Shown piece by piece: positions 26,131-33,097 of a stretch of DNA of 64,000 nucleotides. Made by a program: the position numbers and the translations under genes. Every line of letters begins with the position of its first letter. Position 1 is the first letter of the stretch. The stretch comes from Synechococcus sp. WH 5701 (GTDB lineage Bacteria > Cyanobacteriota > Cyanobacteriia > PCC-6307 > Cyanobiaceae), in assembly GCF_000153045.1 (NCBI RefSeq), contig NZ_CH724159.1:61261-125260 (forward strand). The letters are read 5' to 3'. The notes under the pieces were generated by a model. That model was given only the letters and a program-made list of their open reading frames with translations. It was not told the origin of the DNA and did not search any database.

Positions 26131-27221
26131 TAGTGTCCTGTCCCGGAGATTTGTGCACAAAGCCGCTGGAGCTTCTCCAGGATTGAATCCGCTGTTGCCG
26201 TCCAGTTGAACGGTACCTTGGTCTTGTTGTAGGCGGCCACGAACTGCTCGATCTTGGCGATCAGCTCCTTGACGCTGGAGAAGCTGCCGCGTCGGATCGC
26301 CCGCTGCGTGATGATCCCAAACCAGCGCTCGACCTGGTTGAGCCAGGAGGCGTAGGTGGGGGTGTAGTGCACGTGGAAGCGGGGCCGCTGGGCAAGCCAG
26401 GCACGGACCTTGACGTGCTTGTGGGTGCAGTAGTTGTCCACGATCAGGTGCACGTCCAGATCCTCGGGGACGGACTTCTCGATCTGCCTGAGGAACCCCA
26501 GGAACTCCTGGTGCCGGTGGCGGGGTTTGCACTGGGTGATCACTTCTCCTGTGCCCACGTCCAAAGCCGCGAACAGGGTGGTGGTGCCGTGGCGGATGTA
26601 GTCGTGGGTGACGCCTTCCACGTAGCCCAGGCCCATGGGCAGCAGCGGCTGGGTGCGGTCGAGAGCCTGGATCTGTGTCTTTTCGTCGACGCAGAGCACC
26701 ATCGCCTTGTCGGGCGGGTTCAGGTACAGGCCAACGATGTCGCGGACCTTTTCGACAAAGAACGGATCCGTCGACAGCTTGAAGTGCTTTTGCCGGTGGG
26801 GCTGCACCGAGAAGGTCTGCAGCCAGCGGTGAACCGTGGTCTTGGAGATGCCAGTCGCTGCAGCCAAAGTCCGAGCACTCCAGTGGGTGCTGCCATCGGT
26901 TGGCTTGGTCTGCAGGGCCCGGTTGATCACCTCGGCCACCCTGTCGTCCTCGTAGGTGCGAGGTCGGCCAGGCCTGAGCTCGTCGTGCAGTCCCTCGATG
27001 CCCAGATCGAGGTAGCGCTGGCGCCACTTGCCCACCGTTGAGCCCCTGACGCAGAAGCGTTCTGCCACGGCTGTATTGGTCTCACCAGCAGCACAGGCCA
27101 AAACGATCTGGGCGCGCTGAACGATCGAATGCGGCAAGGTCCGCGATCCAGCGAGGCTCTTGAGTTGACTCACCTCGTCTGCCGACAGCTCCAGCGGAGC
27201 CATGGGGCGACCCACAGGCAT
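26130..27221 (-). CDS. IS630-family transposase
   Basis: A 363-residue transposase. N-terminal helix-turn-helix domains (GETNTAVAERFCVRGSTVGKW, then ATGISKTTVHRWLQTF) bind the inverted repeats. The catalytic DDE domain shows the first Asp in VLCVDEKTQIQAL, the second in VHLIVDNYCTHKH and the acidic residue in SWLNQVERWFG. No frameshift is seen, so it is probably active. The stop TAG uses the outer TA of the element. Confidence 0.93.
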   Translation of the reverse strand: MPVGRPMAPLELSADEVSQLKSLAGSRTLPHSIVQRAQIVLACAAGETNTAVAERFCVRGSTVGKWRQRYLDLGIEGLHDELRPGRPRTYEDDRVAEVINRALQTKPTDGSTHWSARTLAAATGISKTTVHRWLQTFSVQPHRQKHFKLSTDPFFVEKVRDIVGLYLNPPDKAMVLCVDEKTQIQALDRTQPLLPMGLGYVEGVTHDYIRHGTTTLFAALDVGTGEVITQCKPRHRHQEFLGFLRQIEKSVPEDLDVHLIVDNYCTHKHVKVRAWLAQRPRFHVHYTPTYASWLNQVERWFGIITQRAIRRGSFSSVKELIAKIEQFVAAYNKTKVPFNWTATADSILEKLQRLCAQISGTGH

Positions 27222-27281
27222 GGAACTACTCCCAGAGGAGACACTCCATATTCTACCGGCTATTTCCGGGACGGAACACTA
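26131..27281 (-). mobile_element. IS630-family insertion sequence, apparently complete
   Basis: Imperfect terminal inverted repeats GTGTCCTGTCCCGGAGAT (left, from 26133) and GTGTTCCGTCCCGGAAAT (right, read inward) enclose one transposase gene. TA lies at each outer edge (26131-26132 and 27280-27281), the dinucleotide duplicated by IS630/Tc1-type elements. Length is about 1.15 kb. The transposase stop codon is formed with the flanking TA. It sits at the end of a PIN-toxin remnant. Confidence 0.88.
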
Positions 27282-27356
27282 GTCCCTGCTTGAACAACAC
27301 CAGGCAGCAGGCCCTCACTCCTGCCCCAGACTGACCCTGCCCCAGCCCAATCACTG

Positions 27357-28238
27357 ATGACCACCCCGCCGATTATCGGGCTGCTGCGTCGCTGGAGGCC
27401 CCGTGACCTCTCCGGCCGGATGGCGCGCTGGGGGCTTGTGATCGTGCTGGTTTACGGGCTAATCGCCCTGCTCACGCCGCTGCTGATCCATCTGGGGGTG
27501 CTGGCGGATCCCAATGCCGGTCTTGACAATCCCATCTACGCCACTCCGTCGTTGCAGCACTGGTGCGGCACCGACCGGCTCGGACGCGACGTGTGCGTTC
27601 GCACCCTCTCAGGCGCCGGCGTGGCGCTGCAGGTGGTGCTGCTGGCGCTGGTGGTGGCCCTGGTGATCGGCGTACCCCTGGGCATGCTCAGCGGCTACCT
27701 GGGCGGCTGGTTCGACCGGGTGCTGGTGCTGCTGATGGACACGCTCTACACCCTGCCGGTGCTGCTCCTCTCGGTTGTGCTGGCCTTCCTGCTGGGCCGG
27801 GGCCTGCCCAATGCGGCCGCCGCCCTGTGCGTGGTGTACATCCCCCAGTATTTCCGGGTGGTGCGGAACCAGACGGCTCAAGTGAAGGCCGAGCTCTACA
27901 TCGATGCCGCCCGCACCCTGGGGGCTGGGCCGCTCTGGATCCTGCGCCGTTACCTGTTCCGCAACGTGATCACCTCGGTGCCGGTGCTGCTCACGCTCAA
28001 TTCGGCCGATGCGGTGCTGGTGCTGGGTGGCCTGGGTTTCCTCGGCCTCGGCCTGCCGGAAACCATCCCCGAGTGGGGCGGCGACCTCCAGCAGGCCCTC
28101 ACCGCCCTGCCCACCGGCATCTGGTGGACCGCCCTCTACCCCGGCCTGGCGATGTTCGTGCTGGTGCTGGGGCTCTCGTTTCTGGGGGAAGGGCTGGAGA
28201 CGTGGGTGAGCGGGGGGGATGGGGGACGCGGAGGGTGA
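27357..28238 (+). CDS. ABC transporter permease, DppC/OppC type
   Basis: A 293-residue inner-membrane permease of the peptide/nickel ABC importer family. About six hydrophobic helices are visible. The N-terminal periplasmic segment has HWCGTDRLGRDVCVRTLSGA, diagnostic for the DppC side. The EAA loop that docks on the ATPase is ELYIDAARTLGAGPLWILRRY. Neither the partner permease (DppB) nor the ATPase nor a binding protein is nearby. The substrate is unknown. Confidence 0.88.
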   Translation: MTTPPIIGLLRRWRPRDLSGRMARWGLVIVLVYGLIALLTPLLIHLGVLADPNAGLDNPIYATPSLQHWCGTDRLGRDVCVRTLSGAGVALQVVLLALVVALVIGVPLGMLSGYLGGWFDRVLVLLMDTLYTLPVLLLSVVLAFLLGRGLPNAAAALCVVYIPQYFRVVRNQTAQVKAELYIDAARTLGAGPLWILRRYLFRNVITSVPVLLTLNSADAVLVLGGLGFLGLGLPETIPEWGGDLQQALTALPTGIWWTALYPGLAMFVLVLGLSFLGEGLETWVSGGDGGRGG

Positions 28239-28292
28239 TGAGTCCTCACGTCATGTCCGTGAGGTAGGAAGGCGGCGATGGCTTGATCCATG

Positions 28293-28763
28293 TCAAGACA
28301 AGGCACAGGCAATTGTCCCATTCCCGTCTATTGTGATGGTTGCTGTGCTGTTTACTGCGGTTGAAGTCCCAGCCAGACAGCGAATACCCACCGGCCCTGC
28401 TGTCCACTTGGCTGTATAGGTGCCTCCGGTAGAAGCATCACAGGGTTGTGGATTGGCAACCCCAACAGCGGCAGGTGGATTGGGTGCACCGCCAATGTCC
28501 GAAGCGGCAAATGTCGCACACTCCTTCGCCAGCCCAAGAGCTTCACCAATGGCCGCTCCTGCTTGGGCTGCATTGCGGGCTTGCAGGTATTGCGGGAGTG
28601 CCACAGCGGAGAGAATGCCGATAACAGCAACTACGATCATCAGCTCCACCAATGTGAATCCCTTGGTGACGATGTTGGTACTGGCTTGGCGTTGCCTCAG
28701 TTGACGGATGATGGCGAGGTTCATGTGGGTGCGCATGGTCAGAGCTTTCAAGTCGACGCTCAT
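28293..28763 (-). CDS. Type IV pilin major-subunit-like protein (PilA)
   Basis: A 156-residue prepilin. The leader ends NIVTKG and the mature protein begins FTLVELMIVVAVIGILSAVA, the canonical processing site with Glu5, followed by LPQYLQARNAAQAG. The globular part has three cysteines and is Thr/Ala/Gly-rich. The ATG at 28763 is preceded by AAGGGA at a good distance, so it was preferred over the internal ATG at 28724, which would give a shorter leader. Three 11-base direct repeats lie about 160 bases upstream. The minor-pilin genes at 20689-22797 probably act with it. Confidence 0.92.
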   Translation of the reverse strand: MSVDLKALTMRTHMNLAIIRQLRQRQASTNIVTKGFTLVELMIVVAVIGILSAVALPQYLQARNAAQAGAAIGEALGLAKECATFAASDIGGAPNPPAAVGVANPQPCDASTGGTYTAKWTAGPVGIRCLAGTSTAVNSTATITIDGNGTIACALS

Positions 28764-28921
28764 CAGCGTTCCCTTCTCGGCGTGCGTGCGTCGTTTGGCT
28801 GAAACCCTCACCTCATGAGTCATTGAGGTCCACGGTTTTGATGGCAAACTCTGCTCGTAGCAATCTGTTTGGCCCTTGCCGTTGGCGTGGCCAGGGGCGC
28901 GATGACAAGGAAAATAGTGGA

Positions 28922-28952
28922 AATCTCACCTGAATCTCACCTGAATCTCACC
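28922..28952. promoter_or_regulatory. Three 11-bp direct repeats upstream of the pilin gene
   Basis: AATCTCACCTG repeats at 28922 and 28933, with a third partial copy from 28944, an exact 11-base period. Read toward pilA this is AGGTGAGATTC repeated. One helical turn is the spacing used by OmpR/PhoB-type regulators binding head to tail. It lies about 160 bases upstream of the pilin ATG in an otherwise A+T-rich gap. Confidence 0.55.
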
Positions 28953-29103
28953 TTTTTCTAATACAAAGCCAATCAGTTACTCATTGTTTTCTAAGCAAAG
29001 CAGATTCGCAGTTGACTCTTTTTGTTGTGAGAGGCTCCTCAGCGCTCAGCTCACTCCTGACCTTGGCCGGCGTCAGAATCACAGAAGTCAATGTTGTTCG
29101 CTA

Positions 29104-29364
29104 ATGCCCATCTGGGTCACCCTTGGCCTCCTGGCCGCCTCTGTTCTGCTCTGGTTGCTGGGCACCGCCAACGGCGACGACGTGATCGGCCTGCTCGAGC
29201 GCCTGATCGCCCTTGGTGCCCTGGCGGTTGTGCTGCTGGTGGCGCGGCCGCTGCCGCTCGAGATTCTCGGCGTTGGCGTGGCCCTCTGGTTGCCCCGGGC
29301 CCACAGCGGCCAGGCGGCGCCGCCGCTGCCCAGCCGCAACGACGTGCTGATCCCCTTCCTCTGA
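29104..29364 (+). CDS. Small hydrophobic membrane protein
   Basis: An 86-residue protein with three likely membrane segments (WVTLGLLAASVLLWLLG, IALGALAVVLLVARPL, LEILGVGVALWLP) and a polar C terminus. No family motif is recognised. The frame is open further upstream, but ATG 29104 places the first helix at the N terminus. Composition matches the host chromosome, so it is probably a lineage-specific membrane protein. Confidence 0.6.
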   Translation: MPIWVTLGLLAASVLLWLLGTANGDDVIGLLERLIALGALAVVLLVARPLPLEILGVGVALWLPRAHSGQAAPPLPSRNDVLIPFL

Positions 29365-29389
29365 GCCGCAGCTGGTTGAGCCGGCCGCT

Positions 29390-30079
29390 TCAGCAGCGCA
29401 GCTTCAGGGTGCGGGGCAGCTCCTCGCTGATCTCACCGTCAGCCGTGAGCGCGGGGTAGGGGCGCCCCTGGCGCCGGCACCAGTCGGCCACCTGGGGGTA
29501 GGCCCACTCGAACAGCAGGCCCTCGCGTGCTCCAGCCGGCAGGCCTTCGCCCGCTTCGGGCACCAGGCCCTCCGCCTGTCGCTGCCGCAGCGCCTCGAAC
29601 AGCAGCACCGCCGCCGCCACTGACACATTCAGCGACTGCACCATGCCGCCGGTGGGGATGAACAGGGCCTGATCCACCATCGCCGCCGCCGCTTCGCTCA
29701 GGCCCCACTTCTCCGCCCCCAGCAGGAAGGCCGTGGGGCCTGTGAAGTCGCACTGGCGATAGTCCACGGCGTCAGTGCCCAGCTGGGTGCCGTAGAGCCG
29801 GAAGCCCTGCTGCTTCAGCTGGCCCAGCACCTCCTCCACCCGCTCGTGGGGGCGGAGCGGCACCCACTTCTGGCTGCCCTGGGCGGTGCTGTTGAACGTG
29901 CGCGGCCGGCCCTTCAGGCTCACCACATGGGCCTCCAGCACCCCCACCGCATCGCAGCTGCGCAGGATCGCCGAAAGGTTGTGGGGTTTGTCCACCGCCT
30001 CCAGCACCACCGTGAGATCGGCCATGCGCCGGTCGAGCACGGCGCGGATCCGCTCGAAGCGGCGGGGCAGCAGGGGCAT
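29390..30079 (-). CDS. trmH: tRNA (guanosine-2'-O-)-methyltransferase TrmH (SpoU family)
   Basis: A SPOUT-class methyltransferase of 229 residues that methylates G18 of tRNAs. N-terminal motif 1 is in DKPHNLSAILRSCDAVGV, motif 2 in FLLGAEKWGLSE and motif 3 in GMVQSLNVSVAAAVLLFEALRQR, which form the knotted SAM site. The C-terminal extension (EWAYPQVADWCRRQGRPYP) fits TrmH rather than RlmB. It is convergent with the small membrane protein and lies downstream of the protease gene on the same strand. Confidence 0.93.
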   Translation of the reverse strand: MPLLPRRFERIRAVLDRRMADLTVVLEAVDKPHNLSAILRSCDAVGVLEAHVVSLKGRPRTFNSTAQGSQKWVPLRPHERVEEVLGQLKQQGFRLYGTQLGTDAVDYRQCDFTGPTAFLLGAEKWGLSEAAAAMVDQALFIPTGGMVQSLNVSVAAAVLLFEALRQRQAEGLVPEAGEGLPAGAREGLLFEWAYPQVADWCRRQGRPYPALTADGEISEELPRTLKLRC

Positions 30080-30099
30080 GGGCGCGGTGCGGGCTGCGC

Positions 30100-31236
30100 T
30101 CAGTTCAGCACCGGATCCAGCCCGGGGATGAAGGCGAGGCTGTCGCCGCTGCTGCGCACCGCCACGCCCTCCTCGAAGCGGCGGAAGGTGCCCTGATCGT
30201 CCTGGGCCTGGCCGCTGCCGTCTTCGGCGCGGATCGCCACCCGCCCATCGCGGAAGAAGGCGTAGGCGTTGCGGGAGCCATCAGCCCAGGCCAGGTCGTA
30301 CAGGGTGCCGCCATTGCGGGCGCTCACGCGGTTGATGCGGCACGGGATCTGCTCCTCCTCGCCGCCTGAGGCGCGGAACAGGCACACCGTGTCGTCGCCG
30401 CGGGCGATTTCAGGCTGGCGTGGGCGCCTCGCCTGGCGTTGGCCTGGAGGCTCCGCTGCAGGCTGGCCAGCTGTGCTTCCCGTGGGCAGTTGCGCCAGGA
30501 AATCGCGCACCACCTTCGACGACACCGCGAAATTCAGCCCCTCGCTGTCGCCGAATTTGAAGGTGGCGATGCCCGCCACACAGTTGCCCGCATCCAGCAC
30601 CGGTCCGCCGGAATTGCCCGGGTTCACCGCCGCATCGATCTGCAGGATCTGCTCATTGCCGCGCAGGCTGCTCACCACACCACGGCTGAGGCTGAACTCC
30701 AGGCCCTTCGGGGCACCGATCACGAACACCTCCTGACCCACCGCCGAGGCCTGATCGCGCATGCGCAGCACCTTGCCGCGCTGGCCCTCCACCGCCAGCA
30801 GTGCCAGGTCGCTGGTGGGAGCCTCGCTTGATCCGCGCGCCACCACCCGGGCCCGGTCGCTGCTGCCATCCACCCACTTCAACCGCACCTCGTCGCTGCC
30901 GTCGACCACATGGGCGTTGGTGGCCAGGTAAGTCATGCCGTTCTGCTGGGCCACCACGAAGGCGCTACCCATGCCGCTGCCCGTTGACACCACCGCCACC
31001 CCGTCCCTGGCCGAGCGGAACACCTCCTCGGCGCTCTGGCGGCCTGTGGCGCAGGAGCGGGGCTCAATGGCCTCCGCCTTGGCGGCGGCTGCGGGCAGCG
31101 TCGCGGCCGCTGGCTTGGCCGCCGGCACCTCGGCGTTGGCGCGCACCAGGCCGCAGCCCGAGAGCGTGATGGCCAGGCCGGTGGCCCCTAACTTCAGCGC
31201 CCAGGCGCTGCGGCTGATCCTGCTGTTGCTCTGCAT
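30100..31236 (-). CDS. Trypsin-like serine protease lipoprotein (HtrA-related)
   Basis: A 378-residue secreted protease. The signal sequence ends in a lipobox-like LSGCG near residue 28, so it is probably membrane-anchored. The catalytic triad is visible: His in LATNAHVVDG, Asp in TSDLALLAV and Ser in NPGNSGGPVL. No PDZ domain follows. Instead an Arg/Pro/Gln-rich linker leads to a small C-terminal domain (CLFRASGGEEEQIPCRINRV) with a possible disulfide. The target is unknown. Confidence 0.88.
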   Translation of the reverse strand: MQSNSRISRSAWALKLGATGLAITLSGCGLVRANAEVPAAKPAAATLPAAAAKAEAIEPRSCATGRQSAEEVFRSARDGVAVVSTGSGMGSAFVVAQQNGMTYLATNAHVVDGSDEVRLKWVDGSSDRARVVARGSSEAPTSDLALLAVEGQRGKVLRMRDQASAVGQEVFVIGAPKGLEFSLSRGVVSSLRGNEQILQIDAAVNPGNSGGPVLDAGNCVAGIATFKFGDSEGLNFAVSSKVVRDFLAQLPTGSTAGQPAAEPPGQRQARRPRQPEIARGDDTVCLFRASGGEEEQIPCRINRVSARNGGTLYDLAWADGSRNAYAFFRDGRVAIRAEDGSGQAQDDQGTFRRFEEGVAVRSSGDSLAFIPGLDPVLN

Positions 31237-31327
31237 CGTGGTGGCCCGTCGGGGGGGCTCGAACGAGTGGTGAACTCCGTTCTATGGCCGTGATCGGTCC
31301 GTTTCGATCGGCTTTCCGCCGCCGCTG

Positions 31328-31708
31328 ATGACAGGATCTTCCCGCCGCTCCCTCCGGTCAGCCCTTGTCATGGTTGATGGCACTCCGGGCTTCGATCAGC
31401 GGGTGTGGGACGCCGTGACGCTTGTTCCCGCCGGCCGGCTCGCCACCTATGGCCAGATCGCCGAGTGGATCGGTGCCTACGGTTGCGCCCGCCAGGTGGG
31501 CTGGGCCCTGCGCCGCCTGCCCCTGCCCTCGGAGGTGCCATGGCACCGGATCGTCAATGCCCGCGGCTGCATCAGCCTCAGCCCCTCCCGCGAAGGCAGC
31601 GACTGGATGCAGCGGCAGCTGCTGATCGGCGAGGGCATTCCGGTGGATGAGCAGGGCCGTCTGCCCCTGCGGCGCTATCTCTGGAGACCGCCGCCCCCCG
31701 CCGTTTGA
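31328..31708 (+). CDS. Alkyltransferase-like protein (MGMT family, catalytic Cys replaced)
   Basis: A 126-residue protein with the DNA-binding domain of O6-alkylguanine transferases: RVWDAVTLVPAGRLATYGQIAEWIG and RQVGWALRRLP. Where methyltransferases have PCHRV it reads PWHRIV, with Trp in place of the alkyl-accepting Cys. This is typical of ATL proteins, which bind alkylated guanine and hand it to nucleotide-excision repair. Alternative start: ATG 31370. It lies immediately upstream of rsmB, with which it may be co-transcribed. Confidence 0.88.
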   Translation: MTGSSRRSLRSALVMVDGTPGFDQRVWDAVTLVPAGRLATYGQIAEWIGAYGCARQVGWALRRLPLPSEVPWHRIVNARGCISLSPSREGSDWMQRQLLIGEGIPVDEQGRLPLRRYLWRPPPPAV

Positions 31709-31731
31709 GCGCCACCCCAGCCGTCCCAGCC

Positions 31732-33075
31732 ATGCCGGCTCCAGACCCCGCCGCGATCGGCCTCGAGGCCCGGCGCGTGGCCTGGCGGGTGCTGCAGGCC
31801 GTGGCGGCCGGCGCCTACACCGACCTCGCCCTCGAGCGGGAGCTGCGCCGCTCTCCCCTGGCGCCCGCCGATCGCGGCCTGGCCACCGAGCTGGCCTGCG
31901 GCGCCATCCGCCAGCGGGCCCTGCTCGATGGCTGGATCGATGCTCTCGGCAAGGTGAGCGCCGAGCGCCAGCCGCCGCCGCTGCGCTGGTTGCTGCACCT
32001 CGGCCTCTACCAGCTGCTGTTCACGGCCCGGGTGCCGGCCTCGGCGGCGGTGAGCACCACCGTCGAGATCGCCAAGCGCGATTGCCTCGCCCGCCTGGCG
32101 CCGGTGGTGAATGGCTTGCTGCGGGCCTGCCTGCGCCGGCGGCAGCCCCTCGCCCCAGGCGCCGCCCCCTGGGAGCCCCTGCCGCTCCCCAGTGATCCTG
32201 CCGCTTCCCTGGCCCTGCGCGGCTCCCTGCCCCCCTGGCTGGCCGCCGGGCTGCTGGAGTGGCTGCCGCCTGAGGGGGCTGAGGCCTTTGCCCTGGCGGC
32301 CAATCAGCCTCCCGCCCTGGATCTGCGCGTGAACCACCTGCGCGCCAGCCGTGAGGGGGTGATCGAGGCCCTCGCCGCCGCCGGCGTGAGCGCCGAACCC
32401 CTGCCGGATCTGCCCTGGGGCCTCAGCCTCGGTGGCCGTAGCGGTGATCTGCGCGCCCTGCCCGGCTACGACGAAGGCCACTGGAGCGTGCAGGACCGCA
32501 CGGCCCAGATGATCGCCCCCCTGCTCGATCCCCAGCCCGGGGAGCGGCTGCTCGATGCCTGCGCCGCCCCTGGCGGCAAGAGCACCCACCTGGCTGAGCT
32601 GATCGGCGATGCCGGCACCGTGGTGGCGGTGGACCGCTCCGAGGGCCGCCTCCGCCGCCTGCGCGACAACGCCCGCCGCCTGGGGCTGAACGCGATCGAG
32701 CCGCTCACCGCTGATGCCGCCATCACCGGCGCCATCGGCGGCCCGCCCTTTGATCGCATCCTGCTCGATGCCCCCTGCTCGGGCCTGGGCACCCTGGCCC
32801 GCCACCCTGATGCCCGCTGGCGGATCACCCCGGCCAGCATCAGCGACTTAGTGGCCCTGCAGCGCAGCCTGCTGGAGGCGATGCTGCCGCTGCTGGTCCC
32901 CGCCGGCCGGCTGGTGTACGCCACCTGCACCGTGCATCCCAGTGAGAACAGCGCCCTGATCGCCAGCTTCCTGGCGCAGCATTCCGGCTGGCGGCTGCTC
33001 TCGCAGCAGCAGCACTGGCCGGCTCCCCACGGCGGGGATGGGTTCTATGCGGCGGTGCTGCAAGCTCCCGGCTGA
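31732..33075 (+). CDS. rsmB: 16S rRNA (cytosine-967-C5)-methyltransferase RsmB
   Basis: A SAM-dependent m5C methyltransferase of 447 residues. The N-terminal NusB-like domain has AWRVLQAVAAGAYTDLALERELR. The catalytic domain has motif I in LLDACAAPGGKSTHLAEL, the PC motif in ILLDAPCSGLGTLARHPD and the second Cys in LVYATCTVHPSEN, both cysteines needed for catalysis. A TTG at 31705 overlapping the previous stop is an alternative start. The C terminus contains HGGDGFYAAVLQ, a usual ending. Confidence 0.94.
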   Translation: MPAPDPAAIGLEARRVAWRVLQAVAAGAYTDLALERELRRSPLAPADRGLATELACGAIRQRALLDGWIDALGKVSAERQPPPLRWLLHLGLYQLLFTARVPASAAVSTTVEIAKRDCLARLAPVVNGLLRACLRRRQPLAPGAAPWEPLPLPSDPAASLALRGSLPPWLAAGLLEWLPPEGAEAFALAANQPPALDLRVNHLRASREGVIEALAAAGVSAEPLPDLPWGLSLGGRSGDLRALPGYDEGHWSVQDRTAQMIAPLLDPQPGERLLDACAAPGGKSTHLAELIGDAGTVVAVDRSEGRLRRLRDNARRLGLNAIEPLTADAAITGAIGGPPFDRILLDAPCSGLGTLARHPDARWRITPASISDLVALQRSLLEAMLPLLVPAGRLVYATCTVHPSENSALIASFLAQHSGWRLLSQQQHWPAPHGGDGFYAAVLQAPG

Positions 33076-33097
33076 ACCTGGCGAGGGCGGCGCGACT

